Positions 1 through 5,794 of a DNA stretch of 7,980 bases are shown piece by piece. The notes under the pieces were generated by a model that worked only from the letters and a program-made list of their open reading frames with translations, had not been told where the DNA came from and did no database searches. This DNA comes from Helicobacteraceae bacterium (lineage in GTDB: Bacteria; Campylobacterota; Campylobacteria; Campylobacterales; Helicobacteraceae). Positions within the stretch are counted from its first letter, which is position 1. Each line of letters starts with the position of its first letter. Location: the NCBI GenBank assembly GCA_029258405.1, contig JARHYY010000051.1, positions 1 through 7,980 on the forward strand, in the 5' to 3' direction. The position numbers were made by a program, and so were the translations under genes.

Positions 1-569
1 AAAACAGGTTAAAACCCAAAAACATAAAAGATAAATCTACAATACCTAAATACTTCAAAAGCTTAGGATATGATAAATCTATTCAGCTAAGAAGTGTATA
101 TGGTAAGCCCTTAATTCCTATAAGTTATATTAGGAATAAAATACCTTTATGTTTATGTTCTTCACAGCTTAGTATCTATAAAGCTGATGATAGAGCAAAG
201 ATACACAATAACCAGAAAGCAGTAGATACCCAATTGTTGCAATATGTTCTTAATAATCCTATTACTAATAGGAGCATAGAATATAACGATAACAGAATAA
301 GTAGGCTATGTGCAAGTTATAGTAAATGTGAAATAAGCGGTAATAAGTTAGAAGTAGGCAACATGGAATGCCACCATAAAATACCCTTACATTTAGGGGG
401 AAATGATGAGTATAATAACTTGATATGGGTAGATAAATCTATACATAAGTTAATCCATGCAACCGAAAATAATGCTATAATTAAATGTCTTAATGCAATA
501 AACCTTGATAGTAAAGCAATAAAAAAGCTCAACCTATTAAGAGTAAAAGCGGGTAACAAACCTTTATAA
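1..569 (+). CDS. Group II intron reverse transcriptase/maturase, C-terminal part with HNH endonuclease domain (5' end outside window)
   Basis: Intron-encoded protein that normally helps its intron RNA fold and splice and, by reverse transcription plus second-strand cutting, move to new sites. The frame is open from base 3 to the TAA at 567-569, giving 188 visible codons; the catalytic RT domain lies outside the window. Visible residues 1-75 look like the stretch after the RT thumb/X domain, including a VYGKPLIPISYIRNK motif typical of these maturases. Residues 104-155 form an HNH domain: C104 and C109 in a C-x4-C spacing, MECHHKIP with H124 and H125, NN at 138-139, and the closing HKLIH. A TTG at 234 opens a 111-codon sub-frame, but it is internal to the longer frame. 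The family call is firm. Whether the protein is complete and active cannot be judged. Lactococcal LtrA-type proteins share this C-terminal layout. Confidence 0.85.
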   Translation, partial: NRLKPKNIKDKSTIPKYFKSLGYDKSIQLRSVYGKPLIPISYIRNKIPLCLCSSQLSIYKADDRAKIHNNQKAVDTQLLQYVLNNPITNRSIEYNDNRISRLCASYSKCEISGNKLEVGNMECHHKIPLHLGGNDEYNNLIWVDKSIHKLIHATENNAIIKCLNAINLDSKAIKKLNLLRVKAGNKPL

Positions 570-619
570 AAGGTTCTTTGTTTATTTGGATAGATGAAAT
601 GATTATTTAAAATTATGGC

Positions 620-650
620 AAGCTGTGTGCTCTGAAAGCTTGCATGGTTT
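620..650 (+). ncRNA. Group II intron domain V-like hairpin
   Basis: Domain V is the catalytic hairpin of the intron ribozyme. Bases 620-628 can pair with 642-650 as a 9-pair lower helix with several G-U wobbles. A 2-base bulge (TT, 640-641) follows on the 3' strand, then a short upper helix, GCT 629-631 with AGC 637-639. The AGC at 621-623 sits where the catalytic triad belongs, and a GAAA (634-637) is present as in the usual tetraloop. The element is 31 bases against the usual 34: the upper helix appears to have 3 pairs with a 5-base loop instead of 5 pairs with GAAA. It is either a divergent or a partly decayed domain V. Position right after the maturase supports the call. Confidence 0.6.
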
Positions 651-665
651 GAGATAAGGGGAAAA

Positions 666-755
666 GCTAGAGATAACTTCAAAGGGTTAGGTATTGCTAA
701 TGATAAATGTTTAAGTGCTATTAGTAATAGAGATTTTATTAAAGGAAAAAATTGA
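666..755 (+). pseudogene. Possible 3' exon: C-terminal tail of the gene interrupted by the intron
   Basis: A frame reads without a stop from within the intron tail to TGA at 753-755. The convincing part, from about 675, translates as NFKGLGIANDKCLSAISNRD followed by FIKGKN. Its TGA overlaps the TTG start of xth (TTGA at 752-755), the kind of overlap seen between translationally coupled genes in one operon. I infer that the intron inserted near the 3' end of a gene lying directly upstream of xth, and that this is what is left on its 3' side. I do not recognise the protein. The left limit is uncertain because the 3' splice site is not resolved. If the intron still splices, the gene may be functional and not a pseudogene. 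The alternative is a chance open frame of about 25-30 codons. Confidence 0.4.
741..746 (+). promoter_or_regulatory. Ribosome binding site deciding the TTG start of xth
   Basis: AAAGGA lies 5 bases before the TTG at 752. An in-frame TAA at 740-742 blocks any upstream start, and the conserved N-terminus of the product begins at its third residue, so TTG is the start. Confidence 0.6.
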
Positions 756-1504
756 GACTTATTTCATGGAATGTAAATGGTTTAAGAGCTTGCATGAACA
801 AAGGGTTTATGGATTTTTTTAAACATATCAATGCAGATATTTTTTGCATACAAGAATCTAAAATGAATAAAGAACAAGCTGATTTTGCCTTTGAAGGGTA
901 TAAGGAGTTTTGGAATTCTGCTTTAAAAAAAGGCTATTCTGGAGTTGTGATTTTGAGCAAACAACAGCCTTTATCTGTATCTTATGGAATGGGCATTGAA
1001 TGCCATGATATGGAAGGCAGGATTATTGTTGCTGAATATGAGCATTTTTATTTAGTGAATGTTTATACACCCAATGCAAAAAGGGAGCTTGAGCGGCTTG
1101 AATACCGCATGCAATGGGAAGATGATTTTAGAATGTTTTTAAAAAAACTCGAACAGCAAAAACCTGTTATTATCTGTGGTGATTTAAATGTAGCTCATAA
1201 AGAAATTGATCTCAAAAACCCTAAAACAAACCATAGAAATGCTGGCTTTACCGATGAAGAAAGAGAGAAAATGAGCAGACTTTTAGAATCTGGTTTTGTG
1301 GATAGCTTTAGGCACTTTTACCCCACCAAAGAAGGTGCATATAGCTGGTGGAGCTATATGGGCAAGGCAAGAGAAAATAACACAGGTTGGCGGATAGATT
1401 ATTTTTTATGCTCACAATCTCTTACACCACAGCTTAAAGATGCCCTTATTTACCCTGAAATCTTTGGGAGCGATCACTGCCCCGTTGGGCTAGAACTCAT
1501 ATAG
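752..1504 (+). CDS. xth: Exonuclease III family exodeoxyribonuclease / AP endonuclease
   Basis: Cytoplasmic base-excision repair enzyme: cuts the backbone 5' of abasic sites and removes nucleotides 3' to 5' from duplex DNA, using Mg2+. The 250-residue product carries the full set of family motifs: ISWNVNGLRA (4-13, N7), QESK (34-37, metal ligand E35), YTPNA (105-109), GDLNVAH (143-149, catalytic D144 and N146), SWWSYMG (198-204), GWRIDYF (212-218) and GSDHCP (239-244, catalytic D241 and H242). Length is close to that of the H. pylori and C. jejuni proteins and slightly below E. coli XthA. No truncation is seen. Translation starts at TTG, overlapping the stop of a possible upstream reading frame. 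Its own promoter is not evident, so expression may depend on transcription through the intron. The stop abuts, with no gap, the stop of convergent pseI. Confidence 0.95.
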   Translation: MRLISWNVNGLRACMNKGFMDFFKHINADIFCIQESKMNKEQADFAFEGYKEFWNSALKKGYSGVVILSKQQPLSVSYGMGIECHDMEGRIIVAEYEHFYLVNVYTPNAKRELERLEYRMQWEDDFRMFLKKLEQQKPVIICGDLNVAHKEIDLKNPKTNHRNAGFTDEEREKMSRLLESGFVDSFRHFYPTKEGAYSWWSYMGKARENNTGWRIDYFLCSQSLTPQLKDALIYPEIFGSDHCPVGLELI

Positions 1505-2530
1505 CTATTCTTCAGCTATCATATCCCATTGCAATGGCTCACCTCTTGGTATATCATATTTAGCCTTTTTGCCCAATACTTTATCAAAGTATTTTGGGGC
1601 TAAACCAAAGCCCGGTCTAATGGAGCGAATATTTTTTTTGCTGAATATTTCCCCTGTTTTTATATCACTGCACACAAAGAGACTTCTTTTAAATATGGTT
1701 GATGACTGAACTTTTGGGCTTAATTGGTAGCTCGCATTACCAAGGCTATCGCAAGCTTCTTTAATATGTTTTTTCATAAGCTTAAATTCATCAGGCTCCA
1801 TACTAAAAGAGCTATCAGCACTGCCTAGCTTACGGTCCAAAATAAAATGCTTTTCTATCATAGAAGCACCAAGCACAGAAGCCACAACAGCAGCACTATC
1901 GCCCATAGTATGATCACTTAACCCAACTTTTACATTAAACTTATTTCGTAAATCAGGTATGCGAGCAAGGTTAGCCTCTTCTAGCGGTGCAGGATAAGAG
2001 CTTGTGCATACTAATATGGTAATATCATCATTGTTTTCTTGATAGCAAGCTTCAATAGCTTCTTGTATCTCTTCTAAGGTGGCAATTCCTGTGGAAAGTA
2101 TCATTGGTTTTTTACATCGTGCGGCATAGCGTATAAGAGGAATATCATTAATCTCAAAAGAGGCAATTTTATATATTGGGTTATTAAGGGTTTCTAAAAA
2201 ATCTACAGCACTATTATCAAAAGGTGTAGAGAAACAGATTAAATCAAGTGAATGTGCATATAAAAAAAGCTCTCTATGCCATTCCCATGGCGTATAAGCT
2301 TTTTGATATAAACTATAAAGCGTACTCCCATCCCATACAGTACCATTTTTTATATGAAAATATTCCTTATCGCAATCTATTGTTAATGTATCTGGCGTGT
2401 AGGTTTGGAGCTTAATTCCATCAGCACCCGCATCGCTTGCAGCTTTTATAGTCTTAAGAGCGGTTTCTAAGCTCTGATTATGGTTAGCAGAGAGCTCTGC
2501 AATCAAAAGTGGGTAGTTATTATTTTTCAT
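1505..2530 (-). CDS. pseI: Pseudaminic acid synthase (NeuB family)
   Basis: Condenses phosphoenolpyruvate with 2,4-diacetamido-2,4,6-trideoxy-L-altrose to make pseudaminic acid, the nonulosonate later activated by PseF and placed on flagellin or other surface glycans. In the 341 residues I see the TIM-barrel NeuB domain (about 8-260): IAELSANHNQ (10-19), KLQTYTP (40-46), STPFD (101-105), KIASFE (121-126), LSTGIAT (145-151), GLSDHT (203-208) and EKHF (226-229). H207 and H228 correspond to the metal-binding histidines of NeuB. A C-terminal SAF (antifreeze-like) domain spans about 281-341 (RSLF, RPGFGLAPKYFDKVLGKKA). The ATG lies inside the 3' end of pseH (11-base overlap), with GGGA 7 bases upstream, so translation is probably coupled. 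Pairing with PseH favours pseudaminic over sialic or legionaminic acid; homology alone would leave NeuB or LegI possible. Confidence 0.92.
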   Translation of the reverse strand: MKNNNYPLLIAELSANHNQSLETALKTIKAASDAGADGIKLQTYTPDTLTIDCDKEYFHIKNGTVWDGSTLYSLYQKAYTPWEWHRELFLYAHSLDLICFSTPFDNSAVDFLETLNNPIYKIASFEINDIPLIRYAARCKKPMILSTGIATLEEIQEAIEACYQENNDDITILVCTSSYPAPLEEANLARIPDLRNKFNVKVGLSDHTMGDSAAVVASVLGASMIEKHFILDRKLGSADSSFSMEPDEFKLMKKHIKEACDSLGNASYQLSPKVQSSTIFKRSLFVCSDIKTGEIFSKKNIRSIRPGFGLAPKYFDKVLGKKAKYDIPRGEPLQWDMIAEE

Positions 2531-3068
2531 TTATTTTTCCCATAAGAATAATATTTCTAAAAGCTCCTTGAATAAAGGCAAAATCTTTAAGGAATCCTTC
2601 TTGTATAAAATTATTCCTTTTATAAAAATCTATTGCTTTTGTGTTTTCTTCAAGAACTTCTAGCCTTAGGCTATGGAGCTTTAATACACTAAAGCTTATA
2701 TACTCTAAAGCCTCAAGCAATTTTGTACCTACGCCCTTATGGTGTTGATTTGGAGCAACATATATGCCCAAAAAAGCATATGAATGAAAAAGATTGATTC
2801 GACTTAAAGAAATAACCCCCAAGCCCAAGTTTCTTTTGCTTTCAAAAACTGCCCAATAGCCTTTGTCATTAGCATTCCGCAATAAATTAATAAAGGTTTC
2901 ATGCTTTTGTGGAGATGTTTGGTTTTGCTGGTACATAAACTTTATGATAGAAGAATGATTACGCCATTGCCGCACATCTTCTTTTTGTGCTTCGTTTAAG
3001 GCAGTAAAATGCATGATAGTAAGGTCTTTGTATGTATAGTTTTTACATAAAAGATTATAGCTTTCCAT
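2520..3068 (-). CDS. pseH: PseH-type UDP-4-amino-4,6-dideoxy-N-acetyl-altrosamine N-acetyltransferase (GNAT)
   Basis: Acetyl-CoA dependent enzyme of the third pseudaminic acid step, acetylating the 4-amino group of the UDP-sugar made by PseB and PseC. The 182-residue product has an N-terminal NYTYKDL/FTALNE stretch and RNHSSIIKFMY (36-46) like H. pylori PseH, then a GNAT core: LGIYVAPNQHHKGVGTKLLEALE (100-122 region, acetyl-CoA loop), LHSLRLEVLEENTKAIDFYK (131-150) and NNFIQEG. AAGAGG sits 5 bases before the ATG and supports this start; a second Met at residue 19 would cut off the conserved beginning. It is the first gene of an overlapping pair with pseI, downstream of the glycosyltransferase with a 182-base gap that has its own candidate promoter. 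PseB, PseC, PseF and PseG are not in the window. Confidence 0.88.
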   Translation of the reverse strand: MESYNLLCKNYTYKDLTIMHFTALNEAQKEDVRQWRNHSSIIKFMYQQNQTSPQKHETFINLLRNANDKGYWAVFESKRNLGLGVISLSRINLFHSYAFLGIYVAPNQHHKGVGTKLLEALEYISFSVLKLHSLRLEVLEENTKAIDFYKRNNFIQEGFLKDFAFIQGAFRNIILMGKINEK

Positions 3069-3090
3069 AAAAACCTCTTAAGTTTAAATT

Positions 3091-3096
3091 ATTATA
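3091..3096 (-). promoter_or_regulatory. Candidate -10 box for pseH-pseI
   Basis: Read on the - strand, the bases form TATAAT, a perfect sigma-70 -10 hexamer, in a very A+T-rich stretch. It ends 22 bases before the pseH ATG, which leaves room for a transcription start and the AAGAGG ribosome site at 3074-3079. No clear -35 is seen, which is common in Helicobacter. Confidence 0.45.
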
Positions 3097-3119
3097 TTAA
3101 TATAACATTTTTTGTTAAA

Positions 3120-3188
3120 TAGAGCATATTCGCTACAAACTAAGGCTTTATACCATAATAAATTGAGCCTATTATTAATTATGCTCTA
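3120..3188. repeat. Nested inverted repeat between pseH and the glycosyltransferase
   Basis: TAGAGCATA (3120-3128) is the exact reverse complement of TATGCTCTA (3180-3188). Inside it, AGGCT (3143-3147) pairs with AGCCT (3166-3170) around an 18-base loop. Together they could form one interrupted stem-loop. It lies downstream of the glycosyltransferase stop and upstream of the pseH promoter candidate. The T-run at 3194-3200 follows on the + strand, where no gene reads in, so it does not make a standard terminator for the - strand transcript. It could be an RNA-processing or attenuation structure, or the trace of an old insertion. Confidence 0.5.
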
Positions 3189-3250
3189 CATGTTATTTTT
3201 TTCTCTTAACCCTATGCTTTGTTATGCCTCAAGGTTTTGCCATGCAAATG

Positions 3251-4363
3251 TTATTGTAAAATAGATTGATATGCTGCAATGAGTTTAGGTATTATATTCT
3301 GTGGGAGAAACTCCTGAACCCTTTGTGCTGCTCCTTGTGCGAGCTGATGATATTCAAAAGAATTGTTATAGAGCTGCAAAAAAGCACGGGCAAGTGCCTT
3401 TGAATCTTTTGGTGGTACAAGCAATCCGCTTTTTTGATGTTGATTAACATAGGCAATGCCAGATTTTTCAACATTGCAAGAAATTACAGGCTTTTTAAAA
3501 GACATGGCTTCAAGCTGTACAAGCCCAAACATTTCAGAGCGATAAATTGATGGGAGCACAAATATATCACAAGATTGGTAATAACTGTATAGCTCATTTT
3601 GGCTTACGCCACCAAGCAGAACTACTTTTTTCTCAAGGTTTGCATTTATAATTCTCTTTTGCAAAACATTCCTTAAAGCCCCATCGCCACCAATAGAAAT
3701 TTTAAAGCATTCATCAAGATAATGAGCACAATCAATAAGGTATTCAAAACCTTTATAATATACCAATCGCCCAACTGAAAATATGTTAAATTTATCTTTT
3801 TCAAGCAAATTAGGTATGGTTTCTCCTTGCTTTGGCGTAAGTGCATAGGGGATAACAACAGACTTGCTACCAAAAAATTCTCTATAATCTGAATGCTGCA
3901 AGTGCTCATTTGTCGCCCCTATGATAAGATCTGAACGATTAATGAGCCAAAGAAGCAGAGGGTGATACATTTTCAAAAGATGCTTTTGCTGTATGATATC
4001 ACTATGCCAATGCAAAACAACCTTTGCCTTAGGGCGCACAATGTAAAGGGCAAGGGCGGCTAGCGGGTCTGGGTGATGTATGTGAATAATATCATATTGT
4101 TGGCTTAAACGCTTTAGCAGAACAACAAGAGATGGACTCATGGCTGTGGAAGCAAGCTTTCCAAAGCTTGCACTACGAAAAATCTGGTAGCTTATATTTT
4201 TTGTAAGTTCTTTAATTTCATGCGTAGATCTCAAGGCTGTATTTGCACAGAGCACATCACTGCTCACCCCATACATATTGAGCCCTTCTGTAAATTCTTC
4301 TATAACGCGCTCTATGCCACCAAAACATGGGGGATAAAATTTACCAAATTGTAGAACTTTCAT
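3251..4363 (-). CDS. Glycosyltransferase, GT4 family (GT-B fold)
   Basis: Cytoplasmic, retaining glycosyltransferase that adds a sugar from a nucleotide donor to a growing lipid-linked glycan. The 370 residues show the two GT-B halves: N-terminal KFYPPCFGGIERV (8-20) with the glycine-rich acceptor loop, IHIHHPDPLAALAL (93-106) and HWHSD (118-122). The C-terminal donor domain has FSVGRLVYYKGFEYLI (195-210), GGDGALR (225-231) and the E-x7-E motif SEMFGLVQLEAM (276-287, E277 and E285). No signal peptide or membrane segment is visible. Start at the ATG giving MKVLQFG, the usual family beginning; no good ribosome site is near it (AGAGAGG is about 18 bases upstream). With gmd nearby on the same strand, a donor such as GDP-mannose or a GDP-6-deoxyhexose is a reasonable guess, but specificity cannot be read from the sequence. 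Confidence 0.88.
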   Translation of the reverse strand: MKVLQFGKFYPPCFGGIERVIEEFTEGLNMYGVSSDVLCANTALRSTHEIKELTKNISYQIFRSASFGKLASTAMSPSLVVLLKRLSQQYDIIHIHHPDPLAALALYIVRPKAKVVLHWHSDIIQQKHLLKMYHPLLLWLINRSDLIIGATNEHLQHSDYREFFGSKSVVIPYALTPKQGETIPNLLEKDKFNIFSVGRLVYYKGFEYLIDCAHYLDECFKISIGGDGALRNVLQKRIINANLEKKVVLLGGVSQNELYSYYQSCDIFVLPSIYRSEMFGLVQLEAMSFKKPVISCNVEKSGIAYVNQHQKSGLLVPPKDSKALARAFLQLYNNSFEYHQLAQGAAQRVQEFLPQNIIPKLIAAYQSILQ

Positions 4364-4392
4364 GTATGTAATAATTTACACCCCTCTCTTAT

Positions 4393-4451
4393 GATTGGGG
4401 ATATTGTTAATATTTCATTCCTTTTACAATATCTGTAAAATCACCCCAATC
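4393..4451. repeat. Inverted repeat spanning the 3' end of the gene remnant
   Basis: GATTGGGG (4393-4400) matches CCCCAATC (4444-4451) as an exact inverted repeat, and ATATTG (4401-4406) matches CAATAT (4427-4432), so a 14-pair stem interrupted by an 11-base bulge is possible. It straddles the stop codon of the remnant, just upstream of the glycosyltransferase start. No T-run follows it on the - strand, so a classical terminator is unlikely. Confidence 0.35.
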
Positions 4452-4621
4452 TTCAATCCTAAAAACTCTGATATCTCTCGCTGATTTTAAACCAATCAAT
4501 GCTTGAAAGTTTATTAATTGCTCGATATATGACGGTAGTACATTCTTTTGTTATTTATATAAACACCTTCTTGAGCCCATTTAAAGCTTAAATATCCTAG
4601 CTCTTGTCTAATATCATATAT
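4407..4621 (-). pseudogene. Frameshifted C-terminal remnant of an unrecognised gene
   Basis: Two adjoining frames on the - strand read like one protein. The first (4621 down to about 4550) gives IYDIRQELGYLSFKWAQEGV then YINN. The second (about 4547 down to the TAA at 4407-4409) gives KNVLPSYIEQLINFQALIGL then KSARDIRVFRIEDWGDFTDI and VKGMKY. The switch falls at the A4 run (T at 4546-4549 on +); one more A would join them. Upstream of 4621 the frame is closed by TAA at 4625-4627, and no start codon with a ribosome site is seen, so the 5' part is lost. I do not recognise the family. Position between gmd and the glycosyltransferase suggests a former glycan gene, but this is inference. A sequencing error could explain the frameshift but not the missing 5' part. 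Confidence 0.55.
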
Positions 4622-4636
4622 GTTTTAGTCCCTAGG

Positions 4637-5668
4637 TTATAATTTATGCCTATTTCTTTGCAAATCTGCTTCCATCATGAGTTTGCATAAATCTTGCAAA
4701 GAACAAGAAGGATTCCAGCCAAGAATCTTTTCTGCCTTTGAATAATCACCTACTAATGAATCAATTTCTGCTGGGCGGTAATATTTTGGGCTAATACGAA
4801 CACAAATGCGATTATTTTTCGTATTTATAGCAACTTCATTTAAGCCCTCATTTTCCCAAACAATAGGGATATTAACATATTCAAAAGCAAGTGTTACAAA
4901 CTCCTTTACGCTATATGCCTTACCTGTAGAGAGTATAAATGTATCTGGCATTGAAGTTTGGAGCATTTTCCACATGCCCTCTACATATTCTTTAGCAAAG
5001 CCCCAATCTCTCTTAGCATAAATATTTCCAAGCTCAATACATTCAAGCTGATTAAGAGCAATCTTAGCCACCCCATCAGTTATCTTTCTTGTAACAAACT
5101 CTTTGCCCCTTAGGGGTGATTCATGGTTGAATAATATACCACTACATGCAAAAATATTGTAACTTTCATAATAATTAATGCTTGTCCAATGTGCGCACAG
5201 CTTTGAAATTCCATAAGGGCTTCTTGGGGCAAATGGTGTTTGCTCGTGTTGAGGTTCATCATCTGTCTTTCCAAACATTTCTGATGTTGAAGCCTGATAG
5301 AATCGAATATGTGGATTAATAAGGCGAATGCTCTCAAGCATATAAGTAACGCTTAATGAATTTATTTGCATAGTGCTTAATGGTTGCTCAAAGGAAGTTT
5401 GCACAAAGCTCTGTGCAGCAAGATTATAAATTTCATCGGGCATAATTTTTTTAATAGTGTTAAAAACACTTATAGAATCAGTAATATCGCATTCAAGAAG
5501 ATATAAATTCGGATTTTTATATATTTGCAACTCTTTGAGACGCCAAAAGCTTGGTGATGATACACGGCGATAAAGCCCATAAACTTTATAGCCTTTTTGG
5601 AGCAAAAACTCTCCCAAATAAGCACCATCTTGTCCAGTAATTCCTGTAATTATCGCCTTCTTTGCCAT
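4637..5668 (-). CDS. gmd: GDP-mannose 4,6-dehydratase
   Basis: NADP-dependent SDR enzyme turning GDP-mannose into GDP-4-keto-6-deoxymannose, the branch point to GDP-L-fucose, GDP-D-rhamnose and GDP-perosamine. In the 343 residues: cofactor loop TGITGQDG (8-15), RR (34-35) after the second strand as in NADP-binding Gmd, YNLAAQSFV (81-89), ASTSEMFG (126-133, catalytic T128 and E130), SPYGISK (150-156, catalytic Y152 and K156), NHESPLRG..FVTRKI (181-196), GN..AKRDWG (214-223) and YYRPAEID (296-303) ahead of GDYSKAEKILGW. Length is near the family norm and no key residue is missing. AGGA directly touches the ATG; GAAAG lies 6 bases upstream and may serve instead. It is the first gene of the - strand glycan block. 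No fcl, rmd or per partner is visible, so the end sugar is unknown. Confidence 0.95.
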   Translation of the reverse strand: MAKKAIITGITGQDGAYLGEFLLQKGYKVYGLYRRVSSPSFWRLKELQIYKNPNLYLLECDITDSISVFNTIKKIMPDEIYNLAAQSFVQTSFEQPLSTMQINSLSVTYMLESIRLINPHIRFYQASTSEMFGKTDDEPQHEQTPFAPRSPYGISKLCAHWTSINYYESYNIFACSGILFNHESPLRGKEFVTRKITDGVAKIALNQLECIELGNIYAKRDWGFAKEYVEGMWKMLQTSMPDTFILSTGKAYSVKEFVTLAFEYVNIPIVWENEGLNEVAINTKNNRICVRISPKYYRPAEIDSLVGDYSKAEKILGWNPSCSLQDLCKLMMEADLQRNRHKL

Positions 5669-5735
5669 TCCTATCTTTCAGAACTCTTTTAAAGAGAGTT
5701 TTTGCTTTGATTTATTCTTTGATAAGTATATATTG

Positions 5736-5751
5736 TAACATAGCTATGTTA
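5736..5751. promoter_or_regulatory. Perfect 16-base palindrome upstream of gmd, candidate operator
   Basis: TAACATAGCTATGTTA is its own reverse complement over all 16 bases. It lies 67 bases before the gmd ATG and 43 bases beyond the bioC stop. On the - strand it is followed within about 6 bases by a TATACT-like -10 candidate, so it would cover the -35 region of a gmd promoter. A dimeric repressor or activator site is the simplest reading. It does not resemble the BirA, BioR or BioQ operators as I know them. Confidence 0.4.
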
Positions 5752-5794
5752 AGAAATAATTTAAACTTATTATCCTATATTCAAGCTTTGAGCT

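Larger units (their letters stand above)
1..680 (+). mobile_element. Group II intron, 3' portion (5' part outside window)
   Basis: The maturase frame with HNH domain is followed 50 bases later by a domain V-like hairpin, the expected order for the 3' end of a group II intron whose protein lies in domain IV. A domain VI hairpin should follow. Only a weak pairing is visible (GAA plus G at 661-666 against CTTC at 677-680), so the exact 3' splice site is unresolved and the end given is approximate. The 5' end, domains I-III and the RT core are upstream of the window. The intron lies in the same direction as xth and its 3' end is only about 60-80 bases from the xth start. Confidence 0.7.

Noticed and set aside
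661..680. Possible group II intron domain VI with branch-point A
   Set aside because: Only about four pairs with a bulge can be drawn, so I could not fix the branch A or the 3' splice site and did not list it as a separate feature.
317..682. 121-codon open frame on the - strand
   Set aside because: It lies antisense to the maturase HNH domain and the intron tail, and its translation shows no family features. The + frame carries clear motifs.
3292..3474. 60-codon open frame on the - strand inside the glycosyltransferase gene
   Set aside because: It is in another frame of a gene with clear GT4 motifs and no sign of a frameshift.
3673..3909. 78-codon open frame on the - strand inside the glycosyltransferase gene
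   Set aside because: Its hydrophobic translation comes from reading the GT4 gene out of frame; there is no independent start signal.
4806..5021. 71-codon open frame on the + strand
   Set aside because: Antisense to gmd, which is intact and fully explained.
5110..5337. 75-codon open frame on the - strand within gmd
   Set aside because: Out-of-frame reading of gmd; no motifs or ribosome site.
5682..5700. AACTCT/AGAGTT inverted repeat just upstream of gmd, considered as a terminator
   Set aside because: The T-run follows it only on the + strand, where no gene reads in. On the - strand, after bioC, no T-run follows, so it is not a convincing terminator.
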